DNA from: Uranotaenia lowii
Lineage: Eukaryota > Arthropoda > Insecta > Diptera > Culicidae
Length of the DNA: 64,000 nt
Assembly: GCF_029784155.1 (NCBI RefSeq)
Contig: NC_073693.1
Coordinates: forward strand, 220,857,770-220,921,769
Direction: 5' to 3'
Below are positions 33,918 through 44,796 of the stretch, in pieces (position 1 is the first letter of the stretch; each line of letters opens with the position of its first letter). Made by a program: the position numbers and the translations under genes. The notes beneath the pieces are model-generated. The model saw only the letters and a list, made by a program, of their open reading frames with translations, searched no databases and was not told the DNA's origin.

Positions 33918-34669
33918 TATCACTCATTTTCAATGAATGTTTCTGATTGCACTTCGCACCTGAACGTACAACGGTCAGGTTTCGTTATTGATTGCTACTG
34001 GACCTACCCGATCATCGATCGTTCAATTCATCGCTAAAATACAGATCACCTCGTACGATGCTTGCTGTCAAAACAGTGCAGCACCATCATCAAATTGGAA
34101 TCTCACCAATGCGCAATGCATATGGCGAATCTTGTTGGTCTTCGATCAGGAGTGAATGGATCAGGCAGTGAGTGAGTGATACATGAAGCCGATCATTAGC
34201 GTATTTTGTTTGATTTGATATATAGCAAATTAATAAATTTATTTGTTGTTATAACGTTTTTTAACATCAGTATGATCAAAATCAAATTGAAGTTGTGTTT
34301 GTCGTCCTGTCACGTTAAAACTACTGAGAATTTATGGTGTCCCGCACAACTGTTTGATTTTTCTCGTCCTGCAAAAAATAATTTTGAATTTCATATAATT
34401 CAGGCAGATACTGAGTGAGCTACATTCAGAATGGATCAGTTTGTATCTCACTCATCTCCGATATGCGATGTTTGCTAAACCGATGATTCTGAATGATGCG
34501 ACTCGGTTTGTATAGCTGATAGGAGCGCTGATCGAGATTGCATACCAGCCAGGCAAAGCAGTTGCGAGAGGCGCTATCCCATTATACAATCTGAATGTTT
34601 CCAACAGGAAACGCATCCTGAGTGTTTGTTTTGATTGATTTTCGGAAGACTGGTTGAGAGAATTCCGAA
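33918..34669. mobile_element. ~0.75-kb insertion in the LINE, class unknown
   Basis: It interrupts the endonuclease between the codons after VESSV and those before GDIQIHLGDFN. TTCCGAA occurs on both sides (33911-33917 and 34663-34669), within a longer imperfect repeat (GGTTGAGAG...TTCCGAA). Short inverted motifs (GAGTGAGTGA with TCACTCA) lie inside. No ORF of note. Confidence 0.6.
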
Positions 34670-35049
34670 GGGTGACATTCAAATCCACTTAGGCGACTTC
34701 AACGCAAAGATTGGCTCCGATAATTAGGACTTTGAGCGCATCATGGGGCGCCATGGCTTAGGACAGATGAGCGAAAACGGAGAGCTGTTTGTAGAATTTT
34801 GTGGTGATCGGTGGATCGCTCTTCCCTCATCGACCAGCACATAAGGTCACTTGGGTATCCCGAGATGGCCTAACAGAAAATCAAGTTGACCACATCTGCA
34901 TCAGTCGAAAATGGAGAAGGAGCCTTCTTGATGTCCGCAACAAACGAAGCGCAGACAATGCATCTGACCATCACCTCGTCCTCGGCGAGATACGACTGAG
35001 AGTTGCGCGTGTCCAACGGCGCGAGGAGAAAGTCGGGTGTCGATACGAC

Positions 35050-36377
35050 GCACACAGGGGTAAATGCACCTAATAAGCGATCAAAATTTTTTGCGGACAA
35101 ACGGTAAACGATAGAAATTTGATGTCTTCGTACCATTTTTATATTTTTTGATGATCTATCAAATTCTTGAAAGAAAAAAGTGATTTTTCCACCTGGAAGC
35201 GAGATAAAACAATTATTTCTTGAAATAAAAAGTTTAGAGACTTGATGACTTCACAAAAAATGTAGATCTTATTATTTAAGCAACTTTGTTGAAGACATCA
35301 TAAAGATCGCATGAAAATCATAAAAGTTACGAGCATTTTAAAAATAACGAGAATTTAAACAAGTAATTTTGAGTTTTTATTTAATATCTTTTTAGTATAC
35401 GATTTAGAAACTTGGTATATTTGAGAAAGTTGTTCAAATTGTTAAAACACACAATTTTGTAGAACATTTTAAATACATATTTCAACTAAGAAAGGAGATA
35501 TACTACAAAATATCCATAATAATGCAATTTTTCAGTAAGTTATAACCTTAAAAGTTCGGACGAGTTCGTATAATTTTTTAAGTGGATTTTGTTGTTCAAG
35601 TTATTGGCTTTCCATTGATATATAAATTACACATTAGTTTTGAATAGATTTTTTACAAACAAGCAATCAAAAATGAGGTTTTTCCTTTAGAAACACTTAA
35701 AATTCGAAGGAAAAACCCTCAATTTTTCCTGTTTTTGGAGGAAAAAACTCATTTTTGATTGCTTGTTTGCTAAAAATCTATTCAAAACTAATGTTTAGTT
35801 TATATATCAATGGAAAGCCAATAACTTGACCAACAAAATCCACTCAAAAAATTATACGAACTCGTCGGAACTTTTAAGGTTATAACTTACTGAAAAATTG
35901 CATTATTATGGATATTTTGTAGTATATCTCCTTTCTTAGTTAAAATATGTATTTGAAATGTTCTACAAAATTGTGTGTTTTAACAATTTGAACAACTTTC
36001 TCAAATATACCAAGTTTCTAAATCGTATACTAAAAAAGATATTAAATAAAAACTCAAAATTACTTGTTTAAATTCTCGTTATTTTTAAAATGCTCGTAAC
36101 TTTTATGATTTTCATGCGATCTTTATGATGTCTTCAACAAAGTTGCTTAAATAATAAGATCTACAACTTTTGTGAAGTTATTAAGTCTCTAAACTTATTT
36201 TCTTCAAGAAATAATTTTTTTATTTCGCTTCCAGGTGGAAAAATCACTTTTTTCTTTCAAGAATTTGATAGATCATCAAAAAATATAAAAATGTTGTGAA
36301 GACATCAAATGTCTATCGTTTACCGTTTGTCCGCAAATAATTTTGATCGCATATTAGGTGCATTTACCCCTGTGTGC
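35050..36377. mobile_element. 1.33-kb near-perfect palindromic (foldback) element, TSD GAC
   Basis: Outer ends GCACACAGGGGTAAATGC and its reverse complement are flanked by GAC (35047-35049 and 36378-36380). The arms, about 640 bp each, are reverse complements with only scattered differences. The centre near 35690-35750 holds further smaller inverted A-rich repeats. It sits in the LINE between endonuclease and RT. There is no coding capacity. A transcript across it would fold into a ~600-bp hairpin. Confidence 0.9.
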
Positions 36378-38528
36378 GACGTCCGCCGGTTGCAGAATCC
36401 AGAGGTGAAAAGGGCATACGTTGAACAGCTAGAATCCCGAGCCTCGGAGCTGCCGACAGACGGAACAGTCGAAGAACAGTGGTGTGGAATCAAGAATGCC
36501 TTTATCACGACGAGCCATGGTACTCTCGGTAAAGTTTGTGGAAGAAGAAGTGAATGGATGTCGGATGAAACTTGGAGGATGATCGATGATCGGAGAAAGA
36601 CGAAAGTCGGAATCGAGCAGGCATGTACCGCGTCAGCCAAAGCAGCCGCCCGCTTACGATATGCGGAGCTGGAAAAGGCAGTTAAACGAGCTTGTAGACG
36701 AGACAAGAGAACCTGGACAAACTCCCTAGACGAAGAGGGAGAAAGAGCCGCCGCCATTGGAGATATCAGATTATTATATGATATTTCTCGCCGCCTTAGT
36801 GGTGCAAGGACTAATGCAAGAATGCCGCTGAAAGACCGAGCAGGTCAGCTGCTGACAGATCGAACAGATCAGCTGAAGCGTTGGACTGAGCATTTTGAAC
36901 AACTTTTCCGAGTTACAAATAGCAATGGCCAACAGAACCCGCAGCTCGAGGCGCCCACAGTAAGTCGCATAAATGGCGTCAACTCGGAAGTGCCCTCGCT
37001 GGCTGAAATAGAAGCGGCAATCAAGGACATGAAATCCAACAAAGCGCCTGGAATCGATTGCATTCCTGCTGAAATGCTCAAAGCCGACCCTGCCTTGTCA
37101 GCACAAATGTTGCACCGTCTTTTCGCTGACATTTGGGATACTGCAACATTCCCGGCCAACTGGATGCAGGGTATCCTCGTAAAGGTCCCGAAGAAAGGAG
37201 ACCTAACAGAGTGCGGTAACTGGCGTGGCATAACTTTGATCTGTACAACCCTCAAAGTACTCTGCAAAGTGATCATGAACAGGATCCAGGAGAAAATCGA
37301 CGCTACACTCCGACGGCAACAAGCTGGATTCCGATCCGGACGATCATGTGTGGACCACATCACAACGCTACGAATAATACTGGAACAAATCAACGAATTC
37401 CAGGATATTCTTCTGCTGGTGTTCGTTGATTTCGAAAAAGCATTTGACCGACTGAACCACGAAAACATCTGGGCTGCTCTTAGACGACGAGGGGTCCCAG
37501 AGAAACTAGTCCATCTCATCGAAGCACAGTACGAGGCATTTCCGTGCAAGGTCTTGCACGACAGTGTCTTGTCCGAACCAATTCCGGTAACTGCTGGAGT
37601 GAGACAAGGATGTATTTTGTCACCGCTGCTTTTACTCATCGTAATGGATGAGATCTTGACTGGATGGATTGACTGTAGACCAAACCGAGGATTGCCGTGG
37701 AATGCTTCAACCATGGAACAACTGAACGACCTTGACCTGGCAGACGATATTGTTTTGCTCGCCCAAACACAACAAGACATGCAGAGTAAACTCGACGACC
37801 TCACCGAAAGCTCCAAGGCAGCAGGTCTCAAAATCAATGTCGGAAAGACCAAGTCGATGGAAATCAACACAGAAAATCGTTCCAATTTCGTGGTAGCTGG
37901 ACAACAGGTTGAGACAGTGGAGTGCTTCCAGTATCTCGGTAGCCAGATTACGCCTGATGGTGGTAGCAAGAAGGACATCGAAACCCGGATCAGAAAAGCC
38001 CGATTTGCGTATGGTCTCCGAAACATCTGGTGCTCACGCCAGATCTCTCTACGAACTAAGATCCGAATCTTCAACTCAAGCGTCAAATCCGTATTGCTGT
38101 ACGGGTGTGAAACTTGGTGCACATATGCGGTGACGACGCGAAAACTGCAAGTTTTTGTGAATCGCTGCCTGCGGAACATCATCCGCGCTTGGTGGCCTGG
38201 CAACTGGATCTCAAACGTTGAACTTCATCGCCGGTGTCATCAAAAGGCGCTAGAAATCGAGATTCGGGAACGTAAGTGGAGATGGATTGGGCACACGCTG
38301 CGAAGAGATGAAAACGAGATTTGCAGAGAGGCGCTTGACTGGAATCCAGAAGGGCATCGAAGAAGAGGCAGGCCCAAAAGCTCGTGGCGGCGAAGTCTAG
38401 CCACTAAAATCCGCACAGTTGACGAGAACCTTGTCTGGCAGCAAGTGAAGACGCTGGCTCCGGATCGCCAGCAGTGGAGATCTTTTATCTCAGCCCTATG
38501 CGTTGGTCAATCGGCGCCGGACCCTTAG
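36378..38528 (+). CDS. LINE reverse transcriptase ORF (open, separated from its endonuclease)
   Basis: The open frame begins at 36309 inside the palindromic element, so its first ~23 residues are foreign; LINE-derived sequence starts at 36378. RT blocks: NKAPGIDCIPAEMLK near 245-258, PKKGD with NWRGITL near 294-310, QAGFRSGRSC near 338-347, FVDFEKAFD with catalytic Asp near 374, GVRQGCILSPLL near 430-441 and LADDIVLLA near 477-485. The C-terminus has RRGRPKSSWRR and a conserved WRSFISALC end. All RT catalytic residues are kept and there is no internal stop, unlike the endonuclease. Confidence 0.85.
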   Translation, partial: DVRRLQNPEVKRAYVEQLESRASELPTDGTVEEQWCGIKNAFITTSHGTLGKVCGRRSEWMSDETWRMIDDRRKTKVGIEQACTASAKAAARLRYAELEKAVKRACRRDKRTWTNSLDEEGERAAAIGDIRLLYDISRRLSGARTNARMPLKDRAGQLLTDRTDQLKRWTEHFEQLFRVTNSNGQQNPQLEAPTVSRINGVNSEVPSLAEIEAAIKDMKSNKAPGIDCIPAEMLKADPALSAQMLHRLFADIWDTATFPANWMQGILVKVPKKGDLTECGNWRGITLICTTLKVLCKVIMNRIQEKIDATLRRQQAGFRSGRSCVDHITTLRIILEQINEFQDILLLVFVDFEKAFDRLNHENIWAALRRRGVPEKLVHLIEAQYEAFPCKVLHDSVLSEPIPVTAGVRQGCILSPLLLLIVMDEILTGWIDCRPNRGLPWNASTMEQLNDLDLADDIVLLAQTQQDMQSKLDDLTESSKAAGLKINVGKTKSMEINTENRSNFVVAGQQVETVECFQYLGSQITPDGGSKKDIETRIRKARFAYGLRNIWCSRQISLRTKIRIFNSSVKSVLLYGCETWCTYAVTTRKLQVFVNRCLRNIIRAWWPGNWISNVELHRRCHQKALEIEIRERKWRWIGHTLRRDENEICREALDWNPEGHRRRGRPKSSWRRSLATKIRTVDENLVWQQVKTLAPDRQQWRSFISALCVGQSAPDP

Positions 38529-38627
38529 GTAGGTAGGTTAGAAAACCGAGTGAATTTTAGGAATTATGTTCGTCAAGTTATGTCGTGAGACAGAATACTA
38601 TCTAAATAAATAATACCTACCGAAAAC

Positions 38628-38723
38628 ATGCTTTCTGATATCCTGACCAAACCATTGCAACGAGTTCGTCTGTAGAAGCTGCGTGGAGAGATAGGTATCA
38701 AATCGGATCAACTCGAGGAGGAG
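38628..38723 (+). pseudogene. Copia pol C-terminal codons displaced by the LINE
   Basis: After the right TSD copy the sequence encodes the usual end of a copia pol (LSDILTKPL-type motif), then a stop and a purine tract just before the right LTR. Confidence 0.8.
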
Positions 38724-38801
38724 TGTCGGGAGTAGCAGGCGTGTTGTTTCATTCAAATAATTAATTCTGATCAAAGCAATCGTTTAATAGATTCTAAATA
38801 C

Positions 38802-40131
38802 TGTAAAATTTGTAATTGGCTTAAAAAGGAATTGAAAGAATTTTCTTCTTTAAGGCTCCGGCTAGCTCACAAAATGCTAACAGGTTCTTTTATTTTACAT
38901 GCTTAATAAACAATTTTATACTAGTCAAACCTCCCTCGTGATCTCGCAACCATGTGCATCAATTTCAATCGCACTGTATTTAGTGTGAGGGTTTCAAAAC
39001 ATAATAACATTTACTGGGTGAAACTTACATGCAGATTTCCACGGGATTCTCACGGCGCACACACATGCAGGTGGAGCTTGCTGCCAGCTCATGATGTCGC
39101 CCCCAAACGGACGTGGATGTCATCAGGACACCAAAGGCTGTTTCGCCCGCTCCTATCAGCTCTCCTTTCATGCGGTCACGGCTTCCGATCATCCGGATTT
39201 TAATCTTTGCGCCGAGATTACCAACAACGAAATCGGCGTCTCTCTTCGTCTCGTCGGATGTGTCACGCCGCTCCCTGCTGCTCGTTCTTTCCGTGGCCGG
39301 TCGTTCCGCCCAATATGCTGCTGATGTTCAACTTGCGATGCTCTCGAATGTGCAAGGCCTTCACCAAAACCGTCCTCCTCTAATCGTGCAACTGACCCAG
39401 CATGCTGTCAGTGCGAGCGACCCATCATGCTGTCAGCTCGCTTCCGCTGCGTCACCTCAAAGAAAAGGGAAAAGAACAAAGAAAAAGAGCAAAGGAAAAA
39501 AGAGCTCCTTTGATGAGGGGCTCTTTGGCATGCGGATTTCCTTTTTCTTTTCTCCGGCTCTTATTTTCTCCTTTTTGTCATGCGCTTTTTCGTCCTTTGC
39601 GTCGCGTGTTGGCTTGAAATCCGGTTTTGCCTTCTTGCTTCTCTTCGGAGAAATCAGGCCTGCGCCTTTCGTTTGCTTTTCGCACAGCAACGAGCTGCAA
39701 TTGGCCGCGAACCGAATCGAATTTGCTCCGCTCAAAACACTCACGACGTTTTCACGATTTTCTCGGGTAAATCCCACTTGCGGCGCGACTACTTTCCTCT
39801 TAATGAGGTGCACGCGGCTTACTTCCACGAGTTGTTCTTTTCTTTCTCCCCTGGTTGAGAGCTTTTATCCCAGACCGGAAAATGAAATCGACTTATCCAG
39901 GGTCGGATTGTTTTCTTGAAATTCTTTGTTTGTATTTTCTTTTCTTGGTGACAGCAGCCGTTTCTCGGTTTTTTGTTGTGATCGATTCACACCAGTAGGT
40001 ACACTGAAGAAAATCTGTTTTGAAAACTTTTGATTATGGTTTGACAAAATGTATTTAGTTTATGTTGGCATGTTTTAATCCGAATTGGTTCTAACTTACA
40101 ACTAAGAACCAAGTATAATTCAATTGTTACA
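38802..40131. mobile_element. Solo LTR (1.33 kb), TSD ATAC, in the copia 3' LTR
   Basis: The segment runs TGTAAAATTTGTAATTGG to CAATTGTTACA and is flanked by ATAC (38798-38801 and 40132-40135). Removing it leaves a copia LTR collinear with the left one. TG...CA ends, length and a 4-bp TSD fit a gypsy solo LTR. The interior is richer in CT/GA runs and contains long but meaningless frames (such as 39113-39919). It is not the same family as the 5095-14490 LTR. Confidence 0.8.
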
Positions 40132-40231
40132 ATACCTAGTATAAAAGTAAGAGAAAAATAAAATTCATTCATTCTTTGTTAAACTTTCACCCCAAGTAGT
40201 TGTTCTTTCTACGGCCAATACTAATAAATTA

Positions 40232-40792
40232 AAGCCGGAAATGCAGGATCGAAAATATTTTTGCCCTATTTGAATGTTAGCTTGTGTACGCGAAATTCAC
40301 TTGGTCGATGTGTGCTTCCTATAAAATAAAGGTCAATCATCAATTTTGTTGCAGATTAGGGGTTCTTCAAAAGTAACTTACATAGTCCTTAAATGGTAGC
40401 TGAGAAAAATCGCATAACTCTTAGCTTAAGGTATAATCTAGTAAAATATTCAATTGGGTACATATATAAGAAAGTTTCAAACAAATATCAGGATTGAAAA
40501 AACCTACAGTCAATATGTTTCAAAAAAATGTTGCAATAGGAGAATCATTTCCATTTCACACACAGTTTTAGGTCTCGAATTTTGAACAGGATAATGCAAT
40601 TTTTTTTCTCATAAAAATGAACTGACACTAGGACTTTTCACAAATATGTAGCAAAAGACGTTTTAGCTGTGCTTATTTCGAAAAAAATTGCAGGTTTCAA
40701 AACTCAAGCTGTATAGAATTCATTGATGTACTATATTCTCAACTCATGTAGCCTCATGTAAAAAAAAACCATCCATGCCTTCGTTCTAGCAG
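40232..40792. other. Intron end before exon C
   Basis: AT-rich; nothing but the acceptor region (TTCGTTCTAGCAG) is seen. Confidence 0.45.
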
Positions 40793-41217
40793 ACCATGGA
40801 ATGTAGTGTCGTGGCTTCCGCTACAACGAGAACTGTCGCCAACAAGTACCATATGCTATCTCACCAGCATCAGCACGAACCAACCCAGCATCATCATCTG
40901 CAACCGCAGCAACAGCCTCCGCAACATTACCATCAACATCAGTCGCAGCAGCAGCAACATAAATATAATTTGTCTTCCTCCTATCAGCCATCATCCTCCT
41001 CAGGCGTCGGTGGTCCACCGACATCAATGACAACCGGTCCCACGATCCCCGGAGGCGGCGGAATTCGCGGCGGTAGACCACGTGCCATGTCCATCCAATC
41101 ACTCCATCATGCCTCCTCCACATTGCAAAATGGTGCCGGTGTCAGTAGCAAGTATCTGCCACCGAACAACGCACATCAACCGCGCTACCATCACGATCCA
41201 TCAACCCTAGAATATGG
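40793..41217 (+). CDS. Host gene exon C (His/Gln-rich)
   Basis: The acceptor TTCTAGCAG ends at 40792. The frame is phase 0 from ACC ATG GAA and the donor GG/GTAACT lies at 41218. An in-frame TAG just upstream (40787-40789) excludes extension to the left. The product starts TMECSVVASATTRTVANKYH, then has a His/Gln-rich run (HQHQHEPTQHHHLQPQQQPP, about residues 22-60), a Ser/Gly/Pro stretch, the basic RGGRPRAMSIQSLHHASS and ends TLEYG. The CAN-rich low-complexity coding and higher GC stand out from the intron. Two bases carry over and complete a Gly codon with exon D. ATG 40796 could serve as an alternative start, but the clean acceptor favours an internal exon. Confidence 0.8.
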
Positions 41218-41476
41218 GTAACTAATCTTAACCGAAACTATAGAGTGCTGAAATCGTTCCGCTTTCGATGTTGTGTGTGTGTGTTGTGTTCTCATTTTTT
41301 TTCATTATCTATAGTCCAAATTTACCATTGCATCCGGTTTTGGCTTTAAATTTTCAGTTGTCAACTATCTCTCTTGATTCACCAAACAACCTCAGCCGTG
41401 TGTGAATGATACATTGCATGTCAAGGATTCTCCGGCTATGATCATATGTATATTCCATGCTTTTCTTTTCGTAGTA
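41218..41476. other. Start of ~17.8-kb intron C-D
   Basis: Donor GTAACT, then a TG-rich stretch (41270-41290). Nothing else is seen before the outer TIR element. Confidence 0.5.
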
Positions 41477-43143
41477 AGGTACACCGGGGCAAGTGCAAAC
41501 GGTTTTCACCATAGTGAAGGCCGGATTAAGGGGGGGGGGGGGACCAAAAGGGGCAATTGCCCCGGGCCCCCCGGCTCAGGGGGGCCCCCCGAGGGAGTTT
41601 TTTTTTAAACTTTACTTTAATCATACTACTTCAATTTCTACAAATCTATGAAAAAAAATCAAAACAAGAAAAATTGAAATGAAAACTTGAAATTTAACAA
41701 CTAAAAAGGACCCCGTGAAATAATATCTAGAAAAGTTTTTCTCTTGCATAAGTTAGAGGGCCCCCTAACTGAACCAGTGAAGAAGTTCTCCCACATTTCG
41801 CGGGAAAAGAATATCAAAATCTTTGTATTTAATTTGAAAATTTTCAACCTAAAATCTGGATAATGTGAACCGAATTCGATTCAAAAATTAAGAAGAATAT
41901 GAGGCAAAATACCTCAAATTTTATTTTTTTCTAAATGAAACAAATCAGTCAGGATATTCTGTACAGAGGTAAAATAAAGAAAAACATCTCCTCATTTTCA
42001 TTACATAGGGGAAAGTCAGGTAAGATAAACACAGTGGGTAAAATGGACACTTTCAATATTTAAAAAATGACAATGTTTGGCACAAATCTAATGATGGGAA
42101 TATGTTTGCCTATGTGTATCAATACTTTCGAGATCCTTTGTTGATTCACTGAATGCAAGGTCTAATAATAGTAAACAAAACAAACAAAAACTTTGAGAAA
42201 GCACAATTTGATGTAATTTTTTCTACTCAGAAAACAGTCCATAACTCGCAACATTTTCGGAAATTTCTAGCGTTTTCAACGTTAGAATGTTGATTAGACT
42301 TCTCATTGACAACCTGGAGGAAAATCAGCAAATTTTGGTCGACGGATAAATCAACAAAAGTTTTGAAATAAAAGGTGCTAGGTCGGGTAAGACGGACACT
42401 TCAAAGTCGGGTAAAACGGACACATCAGTTTCTCCAGATATTTCAAGTTTTTCATAGGTTAGATCCTCCACATACCTTCAAAAAACCTTGTAAAAACCTT
42501 GGAGTGACCGGGATAATACCAGGTATTATTTTAGCTTTTCACTTTTCGATCATTATTATTGAAATTTCCGTTGGTTTATAAATTCTTAACCCTTTTCCCT
42601 CTCTATTTTTGAAAATTAAATCTTTAAAAAAACTGTGGTTACCTAAATTTGACCAATCAACAGTACAGAGTTTCTTTATTGAATTTCCATCCCAATTTCT
42701 GTCTTAGACTTGAAATTCGTATGGAAACATTTTTAACAGATTTAACCAAAATTTCATCATATACCTACTGAAGTTGATATCCTGAAGTCAGCATATTTTT
42801 TTCCAACTGATCATTCTCATATTATCGTTAAAACGATCTCATAGTTAATTTGCAAATATTTCGTCAGATACTGAAGTTCAGTTTCATGGTTTTTCTAAAT
42901 CTTGAGAACTCAGGATCTTTAACCCTCCCCCCCCCCCCCCCCCCCATGTGGGTCCAAAAATAGCAAGCGAGGTATTCAAATTTACACTTAAAATTTTAAA
43001 TTCTAATCCAATTATGATAATAGAGCAAAATTATTCAAGAGCAACAATCTAGACTCAATGCTAATGCCAAAATCTCAAAAACCCATCCCAAGTTCAAAAT
43101 TCTGCTACAGTTTTTCAAAATTTTCTCACTTCTTCATGGAATA

Positions 43144-43550
43144 AGGTTGACAGATTTTTTTCAGCACGTATCCGGGCCGGAAAATCCGAGCTGTTTTTTT
43201 TTATAAAAACCTGGCAAAATCCGGGTATATGATTTCAAAATTGTCGACCAGAATCCGGGATATTCTGGTCAGGAATTACTGCTTAGGAATTACTTTTCAA
43301 AAATCAAGAAAGAAAACCTTTCATGATTGTTGTTTTTAAACTTGCTTCAAAAATTTTGGACACATAAATAAAAATAAATTTACAACATAATCTTTTTTTA
43401 AAGTTTGATTTAAGAATGAGTTTGTAATAAACCCGAGCAAAATCTGGGCTTTTCCAATGAAATCCGTGCAACAAGGTCGAACCGGACTTTTCCAAAATTG
43501 TATATTAAATATCCGGGCCAACCCGGCTAAAACTTGGTATTCTGCAACCT
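43144..43550. mobile_element. 407-bp MITE, TSD TA
   Basis: Ends AGGTTGACAGA and, reversed, AGGTTGCAGAAT are flanked by TA. The interior has repeated CCGGGxxAAAATCCG-type motifs in both orientations. The corresponding place in the copy-1 repeat (near 19790) lacks it. Confidence 0.7.
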
Positions 43551-43995
43551 TATCATAGAAATTCAGGTCTGAATATTTAATTTTAAATTAAACCCATTTT
43601 GGAGGTTCTGGTTTCATATTCCCATAACCAAAATTGTATTTCTATATATTTTCGTATTTCTGCTGAAGCTGCTTTGAAATCCTGGTTCAAATTCGGTTTT
43701 GCATTTCATATCAAATTTGAAACATGTTTTCGAAAATCATATGCATTTCCAATATTTTGATAAAAGTTTTCCGAATATGAAAAAAAAGAAGCATTTTGTT
43801 TTATATTCAAATTCGAAGTTCTTAAACTTTCTTCTCACACAAAATTTAAACATTTAAAGCTTCTAAGTGGTGATTCAAAATTAAAAACTCAGATTCAGAT
43901 TCATCATTTGAAATTCACATTTTAATTCACATTTACTAAAAAAGATTTAAAAATAAATGATTGAAATAATGAATTAAGATTGAACCAGCACTACA

Positions 43996-44796
43996 CTGCC
44001 CCTACTCGCATAACAGTCCCATATGAATTTTCGTCATTTTTCATCTAACCCGACAGTTCGTCATTTTGAACATAGGGCTTCAATATAAAACAATAAAAAA
44101 AGAGATTTTGTTCTAGAAATTTCGAAAAAAATATCAATTTGTGACTGTCCCATATGAAATATACCCGCATAACATTCCCATATGTAAAATACTTCGGATT
44201 CGATAACTTTTCAATGTTTCTTTCGGCGAAATATCTTTGATTTATTGCTCTGAATCATTTAAAAAAGGTTTAACTCAATTGATGTCGAATTATGAACACT
44301 AGTTTTCGAAGGTAGGTCAGTAAGAAGGAAGGAATTTCTTCCTGAGCGAAAAACTGTAAGACGCAATCAAAAATAATAAAAAGATTCAACTTACAATGTG
44401 AAATTCACGATATTTTTCCAACAGTATGTTTCTTTTAATGAAAATTGTAATGAAAGGTTCAAAAATGATCAAATTTAAGTCTTAGGAAGAAGCTTGACGA
44501 AAAAAACATATTCTGTATGGGACTGTTATGCGAGTAGATTTAAAAAAGGTTTGAAATATGCTCGCATAACAGTCCCATAACGAAAAAAAATGGTGCTCCC
44601 AACCATACCAATGACCCAATTTTGAAAATTTCAGGTGTTACGATTTATTATGACAACCTAGAACACATTCCATCTAATGTTTTTTGTTTATGCTGAAAGT
44701 TGTGGACACAATTTCAAAATATATTCCAAAACAGAAAAAGCTGATTTTCTCGCTTGCTTGTTTTTGCATATGGGACTGTTATGAAAGTAGGGGCAG
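43996..44796. mobile_element. 801-bp MITE, TIR CTGCCCCTACTCGCATAAC, TSD TACA
   Basis: Left end CTGCCCCTACTCGCATAACA; the right end is its reverse complement with two differences. TACA occurs on both sides (43992-43995 and 44797-44800). The CATAACAGTCCCATATG motif also recurs inside (near 44165 and 44562; inverted near 44510). No ORF. Confidence 0.82.

Larger units (their letters stand above)
33359..35049 (+). pseudogene. LINE endonuclease domain, broken
   Basis: Motifs in order: RIGTWNILALAQPGKLAQLA and ILGLSEVRWSNTG (metal-binding Glu) near 33395-33515, then the block with VQCYAPTDVAD near 33820-33850, HLGDFNAKIGS near 34690-34715, and ASDHHLVLGE near 34965-34995. All the apurinic-endonuclease motifs can be recognised, but they are spread over several frames because of the inverted duplication, the 0.75-kb insertion, an in-frame stop after GSDN and a frameshift near 34800. 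Confidence 0.75.
32980..38615 (+). mobile_element. RTE-like LINE inserted in copia, 12-bp TSD
   Basis: CCTACCGAAAAC occurs on both sides (32968-32979 and 38616-38627). The body starts with a GC-rich 5' UTR (two CGTCTGTTCYCCAGGTCAGG copies near 33117 and 33168), then endonuclease and RT coding, then a TAGGTAGGTAGG motif and an AATA-rich tail. The 5' UTR suggests close to full length. Three later rearrangements break it: an inverted duplication (33386-33682), an insertion (33918-34669) and a palindromic element (35050-36377). The RTE-like label comes from the GTWN...LGLSEVRW endonuclease start and the ADD-type RT; a related clade is possible. Confidence 0.88.
29276..40226 (+). mobile_element. 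Ty1/copia retrotransposon, split by nested insertions
   Basis: Short LTRs start TGTCGG(A/G)AGTAGCAGG and end CCAATACTAATA. The left is 29276-29446 (171 bp). The right starts at 38724 and ends at 40226, interrupted by a solo LTR. AATTA flanks both outer ends (29271-29275 and 40227-40231). A purine tract GAGGAGGAG lies just before the right LTR as a plus-strand primer. The domain order (gag, protease, integrase, RT, RNase H) is Ty1/copia. The coding region is split by a LINE (32980-38615) whose removal brings the final pol codons next to the rest. Confidence 0.9.

Noticed and set aside
36869..38203. 444-residue antisense frame
   Set aside because: Shadow of the LINE RT on the opposite strand; no domain, Ser/Arg-rich as expected from antisense of such coding.
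39113..39919. 268-residue plus-strand frame and overlapping shorter ones
   Set aside because: They lie wholly inside the 38802-40131 solo LTR, overlap in all frames, show no domain and reflect its CT/GA-rich composition.
42926..42946. Poly-C run as a regulatory element
   Set aside because: Homopolymer within a repeat copy; length is likely unstable or affected by sequencing, with no conserved context.
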